Below, piece after piece: positions 1-7,957 of a stretch of 64,000 bases of DNA. This stretch comes from Mycobacterium sp. 141 (GTDB lineage: Bacteria > Actinomycetota > Actinomycetes > Mycobacteriales > Mycobacteriaceae). The notes under the pieces are model-generated. The model saw nothing but the letters and a program-made list of their open reading frames with translations, did no database searches and was not told the DNA's origin. The stretch spans positions 1-64,000 of the forward strand of contig NZ_KB908275.1 of NCBI RefSeq assembly GCF_000382405.1, given 5' to 3'. Position 1 is the stretch's first letter, and every line of letters begins with the position of its first letter. Both the position numbers and the translations under genes were made by a program.

Positions 1-374
1 TCGTCGAGCAGGATGTTCGGGGTGGTGTAGCTGAAGTTGATGCCCACACCCAGTGACCACGGGAAGCCGATCTGATAGCCCAGTTCCAGCGTGCCCGCGA
101 AGTCATCGGCACCGGGGCCCTCAACGTGGTACTTGGCCCGACCGGAATGGAACCACTCACGAGTCAGCCGGTTGCGGTCCAGGGGAAACACCCCATTGAG
201 GAACGTGTCCCACTGCTGGACCGTCAAGGTCCGATCCTGGCCATCGACCAGACTCAGCTCATTATCCAGACCTGCATGCGCCGTACCGGCGCCGGTGAAT
301 AGCGCTGCGAAGCCAGCGGCCGCGGTTGCCATCGCAACCACCAACGCGGCCAGCACCCGACTGAATGCCTTCAT
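1..374 (-). CDS. mspA: MspA-family outer-membrane porin (C-terminal part beyond window)
   Basis: This is a channel-forming porin of the mycobacterial outer membrane, a family that assembles as octameric goblets for uptake of small hydrophilic solutes. The visible 124 codons begin with a Sec signal peptide (residues 1-34, cleavage after TAHA) and a mature N-terminus GLDNELSLVDGQ. The 90 mature residues seen match what I remember of M. smegmatis MspA almost residue for residue (WDTFLNGVFPLDRNR, GYQIGFPWSLG). The window edge cuts the gene at the first constriction-zone aspartate (mature Asp90), so the rest of the barrel is not visible. An AGGA lies just upstream of the ATG. It could be MspA itself or a paralogue (MspB/C/D); the visible half cannot separate them. 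Confidence 0.9.
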   Translation of the reverse strand, partial: MKAFSRVLAALVVAMATAAAGFAALFTGAGTAHAGLDNELSLVDGQDRTLTVQQWDTFLNGVFPLDRNRLTREWFHSGRAKYHVEGPGADDFAGTLELGYQIGFPWSLGVGINFSYTTPNILLD

Positions 375-510
375 GTCTCTTCCTGTCGCCAGTTGTCGTC
401 GTGGGCGCCCGGGACGGTAGGTCTCGAACGGGTCTCGATTAGGATTCGGTGAGGTTTCCCTCAGAGATACAGCACCGTACACCTCTGCTGTCTCTTCTGC
501 ACCACGTACG

Positions 511-1011
511 GTGGATTTTGTGCGGTTGCTTCTTATCGCAGACACCCACGTCCCCACCCGCGCTCGCGATCTGCCGGCTCCGGTCTGGGAAGCGGTGGGT
601 GCCGCCGACGTCGTGATCCATGCCGGCGACTGGGTGGAGCCAGCGTTGCTTGACGCTCTGAGTGCCCGCGCCCGGCAGTTGGTGGGCTGTTGGGGCAACA
701 ACGACGGCGCCGAATTGCGGCGACGGCTACCCGAGCGAGCGGACGTGACGCTGCAAGGGCTGCGGTTCACCGTCGTGCACGAGACCGGCGCGGCGACCGG
801 ACGCGAGGCCCGGATGGCCAAGTCTTATCCGGACACCGATGTGCTGGTGTTCGGGCACAGTCACATCCCGTGGGACACCACCGCGAAAACCGGTCTCCGC
901 CTGCTGAATCCGGGATCACCCACGGATCGCCGGCGCCAGCCGTTCTGCACCTACATGACCGCCGACGTCGTCGGCGGAATTCTCTCCGGCGTCACCCTGC
1001 ACGAACTCTGA
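511..1011 (+). CDS. Calcineurin-like metallophosphoesterase, YfcE/MJ0936 type
   Basis: This is a small single-domain cytosolic phosphodiesterase or phosphatase of 166 residues, the usual size of the YfcE group. The two-metal site is complete in order: DxH (Asp11, His13), GDW (Asp40), GNND (about residues 62-65), a VHE motif near residue 89 and GHSH near residue 120. The start is GTG at 511; a second GTG at 520 (VRLLLIADTH) is nearly as good and neither has a clear Shine-Dalgarno sequence. It stands alone, divergent from the porin and separated from the phosphonate genes by 124 bp, so context does not reveal its substrate. The family call is firm and the natural substrate is unknown. Confidence 0.8.
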   Translation: MDFVRLLLIADTHVPTRARDLPAPVWEAVGAADVVIHAGDWVEPALLDALSARARQLVGCWGNNDGAELRRRLPERADVTLQGLRFTVVHETGAATGREARMAKSYPDTDVLVFGHSHIPWDTTAKTGLRLLNPGSPTDRRRQPFCTYMTADVVGGILSGVTLHEL

Positions 1012-1083
1012 CGAGCGCGCGGAAATCATCCGCGCCCGCTCACGCGATGGTCCATTTTGTCCGACATAGGTATATGGGTATGG

Positions 1084-1108
1084 TCAATACAAGCCTTGTA
1101 TTGACAAG
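1084..1108. promoter_or_regulatory. Candidate GntR operator ahead of phosphonate genes
   Basis: There is a perfect 10-bp inverted repeat around one base: TCAATACAAG at 1084-1093 and CTTGTATTGA at 1095-1104. Nested on its right side is a second palindrome, CTTGT-ATTG-ACAAG at 1095-1108. A related TTGTC-AA-GACAA palindrome lies at 3820-3831 beside the GntR gene, which makes this regulator the likely ligand. The site sits 28-52 bp upstream of the oxidoreductase ATG, a position suited to blocking transcription. Confidence 0.6.
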
Positions 1109-1135
1109 TGAGATGACTTGGGCCACGGTAATGAC

Positions 1136-2293
1136 ATGGGGAACCAGCAGAGCTACGACGTCGTCGTCGTGGGCGCCGGCATCGTAGGTCTGGCGCACGC
1201 GTATCACGCCCACGAGCGCGGCCTGAGCGTCGGCGTCATCGACCACGCCGAGGGCGTCGTCGGCGCATCGGTGCAGAACTTTGGCCACGCCTGCATCACT
1301 GCACAGTCCGGTGTTGCCCGCGATTACGCGCGAGACGGCCGCAGGCACTGGCTCGACCTGTCGCGTAAGGCCGGCTTCTGGTCGGCGCAGGCCGGAACCT
1401 ACTGCGTGGCCCGCCATGCGGACGAACTCGCGGTGATGCATGAGTTCGCCCCCACCCGCTCCGAAGATGAAGTGATGCTGCTGGATCGCGAGCAGATCCT
1501 AGGCCGCATCCCGGTGGCCGAAGCGGGCGTCACCGGCGGTATGTACCTGCCCAACGACGTACAGGTCGACCCGCGCACAGCGGCTCCGTCGATCGCCCGG
1601 TGGCTGGCCCGCGAGGGGGTCGAATTCTATTGGCGCACAGCGGCAACCGGCTTCGCCCAAGGTGTTGTGAACACCTCGCGCGGGCCGGTCTCCGCCGGTA
1701 TCACGTTCATCACCGTCAACGACGACATCGACCGGCTGTTCCCCGACTTGGCCGAACGCGACGGGCTGCTGCGTTGCCGGCTGCACATGCTGCGTGCCCG
1801 CCTGCCGCTCGCGTTCACTCTGCCGGCGCCGCTGTTCACCGGCTGGTCGCTGTTGCGCTACTCCGGATTCGAGAATCTGCCGAGCGCCCAGGCGGTGGCC
1901 GACCGGTTGCGTGCGGAATACCCGGGATACGTCGCCATCGACCTGCATCAGATGTACACCCCGCAGCCCGACGGATCGCTACTCATCGGCGACACCCACT
2001 ATCGCGACGTGTCCGCACCCGCGTTCCAGTCCGAGGAAGGTTTCACCGCACTCGTCGACGAGACGCGGAAGCTGTTCGGAGTCAACGATATCGAGATCAG
2101 TGAACGATGGCAGGGCGTGTACTGTTCGGCGCCCGGCCAGGAATTCCTGATCGAGGAGCCGATCGAGGGAACCCACGTCGTGACCGTGACGACCGGCATC
2201 GGCATGACCACCAGCATGGGACTGGCCCGTGGCAGCGTCGACAACGCGTTAGCGCGCGATAGTGCTGACCCAGTGGTCATCGCAGACCCCTGA
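1136..2293 (+). CDS. FAD-dependent amine oxidoreductase of phosphonate clusters (TIGR03364 type)
   Basis: This is a DAO-fold flavoenzyme of 385 residues. It opens with the dinucleotide-binding motif VVVVGAGIVGLAHAY (residues 9-23) and ends with a typical FAD-closing segment (TTGIGMTTSMGLARG). The overall pattern fits the TIGR03364 group, which occurs beside phosphonatase genes and is thought to oxidise aminoethylphosphonate or its N-methyl form to phosphonoacetaldehyde. The next gene, 25 bp downstream, is a phosphonatase-like hydrolase, so the two would form a two-step C-P cleavage route. I chose ATG 1136 over an in-frame TTG at 1118 because the shorter start puts the nucleotide-binding strand at the usual distance. 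A GntR-type palindrome lies directly upstream. The substrate is inferred from context. Confidence 0.75.
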   Translation: MGNQQSYDVVVVGAGIVGLAHAYHAHERGLSVGVIDHAEGVVGASVQNFGHACITAQSGVARDYARDGRRHWLDLSRKAGFWSAQAGTYCVARHADELAVMHEFAPTRSEDEVMLLDREQILGRIPVAEAGVTGGMYLPNDVQVDPRTAAPSIARWLAREGVEFYWRTAATGFAQGVVNTSRGPVSAGITFITVNDDIDRLFPDLAERDGLLRCRLHMLRARLPLAFTLPAPLFTGWSLLRYSGFENLPSAQAVADRLRAEYPGYVAIDLHQMYTPQPDGSLLIGDTHYRDVSAPAFQSEEGFTALVDETRKLFGVNDIEISERWQGVYCSAPGQEFLIEEPIEGTHVVTVTTGIGMTTSMGLARGSVDNALARDSADPVVIADP

Positions 2294-2318
2294 CCGAACA
2301 CACTGAAAGGGAAACGCC

Positions 2319-3032
2319 ATGACCGACAACACAAATCAGCCAATCAGCCTCGTCGTCTTCGACATGGCCGGCACCACAGTCGAAGACAGCGGGCTGGTCG
2401 AGCAATCGTTCCTGGCCGCCGACAGCCACGCCGGGTTGTCGAAGACCGACGCCGATCGCGGGGAGATGCTGCGCTACGTCAGCGACACCATGGGCCAGTC
2501 CAAGATCGTCGTGTTCCGGCACCTGGCCCGCGGCAATGAGGAACAGGCGCAAGCCGCCAACAAAGAGTTCGAGCGCTGCTATGCCCAGCTGGTCGCCGAG
2601 GGCAACTGCAGCCCGATCCCGGGCGCCGAGGATGTCATCACGTCACTGCGGTCCCGCGGCATCAAGACCGCGCTGACAACGGGATTCGCCCGTGAGACCC
2701 AGTCGGCCATCATTGCTGCACTGGGTTGGCAGGACCTTGCCGACGTGGTGCTGTGTCCGGAACCGGGAGTTCGCGGCCGGCCTTACCCGGACATGCCGCT
2801 GACCGCGCTGATGCGCACCGAGACCGATTCCGTGTCGTCGATGATCGTCGTGGGCGACACCTCGTCCGATGTCATCAGCGGGCTCCGTGCCGGCGCACGC
2901 GCCTCGATCGGTGTGCTGACGGGTGCGCACGACACCGCCCAGCTGTCGGCGGCGGGCGCGACCCACATTCTCAACAGTGTTGCCGATCTGCCCACCTGGT
3001 GGCCACGCTCAGCTGACAGCTCTTCCTGTTGA
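2319..3032 (+). CDS. Phosphonatase-like HAD hydrolase (TIGR03351 type)
   Basis: This is a HAD-superfamily hydrolase of 237 residues, expected to cleave phosphonoacetaldehyde to acetaldehyde and phosphate. The nucleophile motif is FDMAGTT (Asp15), and RPYPDM and GDTSSD supply the later HAD motifs. MGQSK places Lys62 where I recall the Schiff-base lysine of PhnX (MGLLK), which argues for true phosphonatase chemistry rather than ordinary phosphatase activity. GAAAGGG lies a few bases before the ATG. It is cotranscribed with the oxidoreductase 25 bp upstream. No phosphonate transporter is seen next to it. Confidence 0.78.
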   Translation: MTDNTNQPISLVVFDMAGTTVEDSGLVEQSFLAADSHAGLSKTDADRGEMLRYVSDTMGQSKIVVFRHLARGNEEQAQAANKEFERCYAQLVAEGNCSPIPGAEDVITSLRSRGIKTALTTGFARETQSAIIAALGWQDLADVVLCPEPGVRGRPYPDMPLTALMRTETDSVSSMIVVGDTSSDVISGLRAGARASIGVLTGAHDTAQLSAAGATHILNSVADLPTWWPRSADSSSC

Positions 3033-3060
3033 TTACCGCGCCGGAACCGAAATCTTTCGC

Positions 3061-3798
3061 CTACGTTCGTGCGTCGATGGTCTTGGCGTTGACGATGCTG
3101 AACGCGACCAACTCGGGACGGTAGCGGTCGTCGGCGTATTCGAAGACCTGGCCGTTCTGATCCCGCGAGGTGCGGCGCTCCCGCAGCAGAGGGCTACCGA
3201 GGTCGATACCGAGGTTCTCGGCATCAACCTCGGTAGCCGCCACCGCGTCGAGCACATGCTCCATCGAATCGAAGTAGACGCCGCGGCCGGCCAAATAGTC
3301 CGTCATCGAGCCGGAGTCGGTGTCGAAGTCGAACAACATCGAGCCGACAGAATCGATGAAGGTACTGCGCTCGATCATCGCGGGCTCGCCGTCGAGTAGA
3401 CGCACGCGCAGCACGTCGACCACGAAGTCCGTCGCCGCCAGGCCCAACGCCACCTGAGCCGGTTCGGCGGGCCGCCGCCGTGCGATCTCAACCGTTCGGC
3501 TACCCGGTTTGCGGCCGTTGCGTCGTGCCCACTGGGTGAACGGCGTGAACGTGTCGAGGGTCTGGGTGGCGTCGTGGCTGCGCACCACCGCGGGCTTGCC
3601 CTGCGAAAGTTGGATCAGTCCTTCGTTTTTCAGTGTCGCCAAGGCCTGACGCACCGGGCCGCGGGACACTCCGAACTCGGCGCACAGTGCGTTTTCGGTC
3701 GGCAGGGACTCGCCGATCAGGTAGTCACGCCGGATGATCCGCTGACGCAGTTCGCCCGCGACCTGCACATGGCGGGGCAACGCTTCGGAAGAAGCCAT
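3061..3798 (-). CDS. GntR/HutC-family (UTRA) transcriptional repressor
   Basis: This 245-residue regulator has an N-terminal winged helix (about residues 5-75, with ESLPTENALCAEFGVSRGPV as the recognition region) and a C-terminal UTRA effector domain (about 95-235). It runs convergently towards the phosphonate pair and divergently from the alkyl sulfatase. Palindromes with TTGT...ACAAG half-sites occur both upstream of the oxidoreductase (1084-1108) and in its own promoter region (3820-3831). That suggests it represses the phosphonate unit and itself, with a phosphonate or related metabolite as inducer. I used ATG 3798; the GTG at 3807 adds only three residues. The family is certain and the ligand is inferred. 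Confidence 0.8.
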   Translation of the reverse strand: MASSEALPRHVQVAGELRQRIIRRDYLIGESLPTENALCAEFGVSRGPVRQALATLKNEGLIQLSQGKPAVVRSHDATQTLDTFTPFTQWARRNGRKPGSRTVEIARRRPAEPAQVALGLAATDFVVDVLRVRLLDGEPAMIERSTFIDSVGSMLFDFDTDSGSMTDYLAGRGVYFDSMEHVLDAVAATEVDAENLGIDLGSPLLRERRTSRDQNGQVFEYADDRYRPELVAFSIVNAKTIDART

Positions 3799-3819
3799 CG
3801 ATGCCACCCTCTCCGGCAG

Positions 3820-3831
3820 TTGTCAAGACAA
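3820..3831. promoter_or_regulatory. Candidate GntR operator in gntR/alkyl sulfatase divergent region
   Basis: TTGTC-AA-GACAA is a 5-bp-arm inverted repeat, 22 bp upstream of the regulator ATG. It shares TTGT...ACAA with the 1095-1108 palindrome. It could serve autoregulation and may also touch the sulfatase promoter, since the only other gene starting from this 98-bp gap is the alkyl sulfatase. Confidence 0.45.
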
Positions 3832-3896
3832 GTATGCCAATAGTAATCGCCGAAGTTCACCCGCTCGGCGCGGCCACGGATGGCAGGCTCGTCGAC

Positions 3897-5774
3897 ATGG
3901 AGCAGAAGCCGCCCACCGCAGTCGTCGAATCCGCCAACCGAGCCAGCTTGGACAAGCTGCCCTTCCACGACACCCGAGACTTCGCCGACGCCGACCGCGG
4001 ATTCATCGGTGCGCTGGAACCCTGCGTCGTCACCGCCGCCGACGGCCGAGTGGTGTGGGATAACGACTCCTACGGGTTCCTCGACGGGGATGCGCCCACC
4101 ACTGTGCACCCGAGCCTGTGGCGGCAAAGCCAACTGTGCGCCAAGCAGGGGCTGTACGAGGTGGTCGAGGGCATCTACCAGGTCCGTGGGCTGGACCTGT
4201 CGAACATCAGCTTCATCGAGGGCGAAACCGGCATCATCGTCATCGACCCGCTGATCTCCACCGAGACCGCCGCGGCCGCGCTCGCCCTGTACCGGTCCCA
4301 CCGGGGAAATCGTCCGGTCAGCGCTGTCATCTATACCCACAGCCACGTCGACCATTTCGGCGGCGTGCTCGGCGTGACCACTCAGGCCGACGTCGACGCG
4401 GGCAAGGTCGCGATCATCGCCCCCGAACACTTCACCGACCACGCGGTGCAGGAGAACGTCTACGCCGGCACGGCCATGACTCGCCGCGCCGCCTACATGT
4501 ACGGTCTGGCGCTGGCCCGCGGACCACAGGGACAGGTCGGCTGCGGCCTGGGCCAGGCCGGATCGACCGGCGAGGTGGCGCTCATCGTGCCGACCCTCGA
4601 CATCCGGGAGACGGGCGAAACCCACACCATCGACGGCGTCGAGATCGAGTTCCAGATGGCACCCGGCACCGAGGCCCCCGCCGAGATGCATTTCTATTTC
4701 CCGAAATTCCGCGCGCTGTGCATGGCCGAGAACGCCACTCACAACCTGCACAACCTGCTGACGCTGCGTGGTGCGCTGGTCCGCGATCCGCACGGCTGGT
4801 CCGGTTATCTGACCGAGGCCATCGACAGCTTCGCCGACCGCACCGACGTGGTGTTCGCCTCGCACCACTGGCCGACCTGGGGCCGCGACAACATCGTCGA
4901 ATTCCTATCCCTGCAGCGTGATCTCTACGCCTACCTGCATGATCAGACCCTGCGCCTGCTCAATCAGGGTTACACCGGGGTCGAGATCGCCGAGCAGTTC
5001 CAGCTGCCGCCCGCGTTGGAGGCGGCATGGAACACCCACGGCTACTACGGCTCGGTGAACCACAACGTCAAGGCCGTCTACCAGCGGTACATGGGCTGGT
5101 TCGACGGCAACCCGGGCCGGTTGTGGCCGCACCCTCCTGAAGCCTTGGGGCCACGCTACGTCGAGGCCATCGGCGGTATCGACCGGGTCGTCGAGCTCGC
5201 TCGGGTCGCCGCCGATGCGGGTGACTTCCGTTGGGCAGCAACACTGTTGGACCACGCCATGTTCACCGACGAGAACCATGCCGCGGCCCGGGAGCTGTAC
5301 TCCGACACCCTGGAACAGCTGGCCTACGGCGCGGAGAACGCGACCTGGCGGAACTTCTTCCTGTCCGGCGCGACCGAGCTTCGGGAGGGCAATTTCGGTA
5401 CCCCGACCCAGACCACATCGCCGACCGTGCTTGCGCAGCTGACGCCCGAGCAGATGTTTGACACCTTCGCGATCAGTGTCAACGGTCCGCGGGCCTGGGA
5501 CCTCGACATCGCCGTCGACATCGCGTTCGTCGACACCGGGTCCAACTATCGGTTGACCCTGCGCAACGGCGTTCTGGTCTACCGCAAGGTGCCCGCCGAC
5601 CGATCCACCGCTCAGGCGACGGTCACCCTGGCGAACAAGCTGCGGCTGCTGTCCTTCGCTGCGGGCGACGCGACCTCGCCGGGCCTCGAGATCACCGGTG
5701 ACAGCGCCGTTTTGGTGTCGCTGGTCGCTGTGCTGGACCGGCCCGACCCGGATTTCGACATCATCACGCCATAG
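3897..5774 (+). CDS. Alkyl sulfatase, metallo-beta-lactamase type (SdsA1/BDS1-like)
   Basis: This is a 625-residue enzyme of the linear primary alkyl-sulfatase family, which hydrolyses alkyl sulfate detergents to alcohol and sulfate. The metal motif THSHVDH is near residues 145-151, with ENATHNLHN downstream supplying further ligands. The central alpha-helical dimerisation region and the C-terminal SCP2-like lipid-binding domain (last about 120 residues) are both present, so the length is complete. I moved the start to ATG 3897 (MEQKPPTAVVESANR), the usual family N-terminus; open frame continues upstream to 3801. I see no convincing secretion signal with this start. It corresponds to Rv3762c in the M. 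tuberculosis order I recall. Confidence 0.85.
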   Translation: MEQKPPTAVVESANRASLDKLPFHDTRDFADADRGFIGALEPCVVTAADGRVVWDNDSYGFLDGDAPTTVHPSLWRQSQLCAKQGLYEVVEGIYQVRGLDLSNISFIEGETGIIVIDPLISTETAAAALALYRSHRGNRPVSAVIYTHSHVDHFGGVLGVTTQADVDAGKVAIIAPEHFTDHAVQENVYAGTAMTRRAAYMYGLALARGPQGQVGCGLGQAGSTGEVALIVPTLDIRETGETHTIDGVEIEFQMAPGTEAPAEMHFYFPKFRALCMAENATHNLHNLLTLRGALVRDPHGWSGYLTEAIDSFADRTDVVFASHHWPTWGRDNIVEFLSLQRDLYAYLHDQTLRLLNQGYTGVEIAEQFQLPPALEAAWNTHGYYGSVNHNVKAVYQRYMGWFDGNPGRLWPHPPEALGPRYVEAIGGIDRVVELARVAADAGDFRWAATLLDHAMFTDENHAAARELYSDTLEQLAYGAENATWRNFFLSGATELREGNFGTPTQTTSPTVLAQLTPEQMFDTFAISVNGPRAWDLDIAVDIAFVDTGSNYRLTLRNGVLVYRKVPADRSTAQATVTLANKLRLLSFAAGDATSPGLEITGDSAVLVSLVAVLDRPDPDFDIITP

Positions 5775-5779
5775 GACCC

Positions 5780-5785
5780 TATGGT
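5780..5785 (+). promoter_or_regulatory. Predicted -10 element for a leaderless transcript
   Basis: TATGGT ends six bases before the GTG start at 5792. This TANNNT-N6-GTG arrangement is the typical signature of a leaderless mycobacterial mRNA beginning at the start codon. No clear -35 is visible. Confidence 0.4.
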
Positions 5786-5791
5786 GTCCCG

Positions 5792-6400
5792 GTGCAACTG
5801 CTTCTGATCCGTCACGCGCTGCCCTTGCGCAGCGAGCCCGGTCAAGGGTCCGACCCGCACCTGTCGGAGTCCGGCGTCGAGCAGGCCAACCGGCTACCGG
5901 CCGCGCTGGCCCGCTTCCCGGTCTCGCGGTTGGTGAGCAGCCCGCAGCTGCGCGCGGTGCAGACTGCCGAGCCGATCGCTGCCGCGCTCGGGCTGACAGT
6001 CGACGTCGATGACCGGCTGGCCGAATACGACCGGGACATGTCGCACTATGTGCCGATCGAGGAGATCGCCAAGGAGAACCCCGAGGAGCTGGCCCGGCTG
6101 GCCGGCGGGCACCTGCCCAGCAGCGTGGACGAGGAAGCCTTCTCCACCCGCATCAGCGCAGCGTTCGAGGACCTGGTGGCTGCGGGTGATCACAGGCAGA
6201 CGGTCGCGGTGTTCAGCCACGGCGGGGTGATCAACGTGCTGCTGCATCAGATCCTGGGCACCGAACGGCTGCTGTCGTTCCACGTCGACTACGCCTCGGT
6301 CACCCGGCTGCTCGCGTCGCGCTCGGGCAAGCTGGCGGTCGCATCGGTCAATGGCACCGAGCATGTATGGGATCTGCTGCCTCGTAACTCACGGTGGTAA
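5792..6400 (+). CDS. Histidine phosphatase family protein (phosphoglycerate mutase-like)
   Basis: This 202-residue one-domain protein of the branch-1 histidine phosphatases has the catalytic RH pair as IRHALP (Arg7, His8). The second catalytic histidine is in FSHGGVINVLL near residue 148, and SSPQLRAVQTAE provides the second arginine region. It lies 17 bp after the alkyl sulfatase and 9 bp before the kinase-like gene, so it could be read through from upstream, but a -10 box suggests its own leaderless start as well. The substrate cannot be read from the sequence. Confidence 0.8.
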   Translation: MQLLLIRHALPLRSEPGQGSDPHLSESGVEQANRLPAALARFPVSRLVSSPQLRAVQTAEPIAAALGLTVDVDDRLAEYDRDMSHYVPIEEIAKENPEELARLAGGHLPSSVDEEAFSTRISAAFEDLVAAGDHRQTVAVFSHGGVINVLLHQILGTERLLSFHVDYASVTRLLASRSGKLAVASVNGTEHVWDLLPRNSRW

Positions 6401-6409
6401 ACAGTTCCC

Positions 6410-7432
6410 GTGACGTCTCTGGAAGGCCTCGACCTCGACGCCCTGGATCGCCATCTGCGTGCCGAGGGCATTGCCCGCAGCGGTGAGCTGCGTGGGGAGC
6501 TGATCTCCGGCGGCCGGTCCAATCTCACCTTCCTGATCACCGACGATGCGTCGAAGTGGGTGCTGCGGCGGCCGCCACTGCACGGGCTGACCCCGTCGGC
6601 TCACGACGTGGCGCGCGAATACCGCGTGGTGGCCGCGCTGGCCGACACCGCGGTGCCGGTGGCCCGCGCGGTGACGATGAGCAACGACGACTCGGTGCTG
6701 GGCGCCCCGTTCCAGATGGTCGAGAATGTCGACGGCCGGGTCGTCCGCAGTGGCGCAGAACTCGAAGCGCTCGGTGACGCGACGGTGATCAGCAACAGTG
6801 TCGATGCCCTGATCCGGGTGCTGGTCGACCTACACGCAATAGATCCGGAAGCAGTCGGTCTCGGCGACTTCGGTAAGCCCGCCGGTTACCTGGAACGCCA
6901 AGTGCGGCGGTGGGCTTCCCAGTGGGATCTGGTCCGGCTGCCCGACGACCCCCGCGACGCCGACGTCAAACGGCTGCACCGGGCGCTGGCCGAGTCAGTT
7001 CCTGCACGGCACCGCAGCTCGATCGTGCACGGCGACTACCGCATCGACAACACCATCCTCGACACGCAGGATCCGACGAAGGTTCTTGCGGTACTCGACT
7101 GGGAACTGTCGACGCTGGGCGACCCGTTGTCGGACGCGGCGCTCATGTGTGTCTACCGCGACCCGATGTTCGATCTGATCCTGAGTATGGAGGCGGCCTG
7201 GAGTTCGCCGCTGATGCCGTCAGCCGATGATCTGGCCAACCGATACTCGGTGCAGTCGGGTCAGGAGCTGGCGCACTGGGACTTCTACATGGCGCTGGCC
7301 TACTTCAAGGTCGCCATCATCGCCGCGGGCATCGACTTCCGACACCGTCAGGGTTCCGAGGCCCTGGGTAGCTCAAGCGTGGGCACGGCGATTGCCCCGG
7401 CCATCGCGGCGGGGCTTGCCGCGCTGGGCTGA
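6410..7432 (+). CDS. APH-fold phosphotransferase (ACAD10/FadE36-like)
   Basis: This 340-residue protein-kinase-fold enzyme belongs to the family often found with acyl-CoA dehydrogenases (Rv3761c, labelled fadE36 in M. tuberculosis, is the counterpart I recall). The catalytic loop is HGDYRIDN and the metal loop is DWELSTLGDP; the glycine-rich N-lobe has LISGGRSNLTFLI. Such proteins phosphorylate small hydroxylated metabolites; hydroxy-fatty-acyl substrates are known for the eukaryotic relatives. No acyl-CoA dehydrogenase domain is fused here. The start is GTG at 6410, 9 bp after the previous stop. Confidence 0.8.
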   Translation: MTSLEGLDLDALDRHLRAEGIARSGELRGELISGGRSNLTFLITDDASKWVLRRPPLHGLTPSAHDVAREYRVVAALADTAVPVARAVTMSNDDSVLGAPFQMVENVDGRVVRSGAELEALGDATVISNSVDALIRVLVDLHAIDPEAVGLGDFGKPAGYLERQVRRWASQWDLVRLPDDPRDADVKRLHRALAESVPARHRSSIVHGDYRIDNTILDTQDPTKVLAVLDWELSTLGDPLSDAALMCVYRDPMFDLILSMEAAWSSPLMPSADDLANRYSVQSGQELAHWDFYMALAYFKVAIIAAGIDFRHRQGSEALGSSSVGTAIAPAIAAGLAALG

Positions 7433-7435
7433 GCA

Positions 7436-7819
7436 TCAGCTGCTCAGGGCCGCCTTCAGATTCTTCTTCGCGGTGCGGCGCAGCTGGAAGATCCGCGCTG
7501 TACCCGCGGCCACCGTCAGCAAGCCGCCGGCCACCGCGGCGCCGAGGATGGCTACGCCCGTCGGCAATGACCAGTGCCAGCCCAAGAACCTCAGCGGGAC
7601 CGGATCGGTGTTCTGCCCGATGAAGATCAGCAGCACGATCAGAATTAGGAAACCCACGATCAGCGCCGACCACAGCGCGGCGGCACGGGTGAACTTGGGT
7701 GATACCGGTGGCTGCGACTTGGGCGCATCCGGCGTCGACGTGGGCTGGTCCGGCTTCGGAGCCGCGGGCCTGGGCTTCGGCCCCGGTTGATCGGGCGATG
7801 CAGGCAGATCGCTGGTCAT
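7436..7819 (-). CDS. LapA-like (DUF1049) membrane protein
   Basis: This is a 127-residue protein with a proline/lysine-rich cytoplasmic N-terminus (residues 1-42) and two transmembrane helices (about 45-67 and 83-105). The helices are separated by FIGQNTDPVPLRFLGW, the typical LapA/DUF1049 connector, and a basic tail RRTAKKNLK follows. It is divergent from proX and convergent with the phosphotransferase, only 3 bp from its stop. It matches the small membrane protein Rv3760 that I recall next to M. tuberculosis proX. Its function is unknown. Confidence 0.75.
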   Translation of the reverse strand: MTSDLPASPDQPGPKPRPAAPKPDQPTSTPDAPKSQPPVSPKFTRAAALWSALIVGFLILIVLLIFIGQNTDPVPLRFLGWHWSLPTGVAILGAAVAGGLLTVAAGTARIFQLRRTAKKNLKAALSS

Positions 7820-7957
7820 GGGTCTATCTTTGCCCGTATCGGCGGCAAAGCAAACAACCGGATGGTAAAGACAGGCAGCATGTCGGCCCTGCGGTTAGGG
7901 TCAGGAAAGCCGGCCGAGGTCATCGGATTCGGCTGCAGCCGTCGGAAGGACGTTCGC

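Noticed and set aside
91..420. 109-codon plus-strand ORF at the left edge
   Set aside because: It is antisense to the MspA-type porin gene and has no motif.
7787..7957. Extension of proX upstream of ATG 7958
   Set aside because: It overlaps the divergent DUF1049 gene, has no ribosome site, and places 57 residues before the signal peptide.
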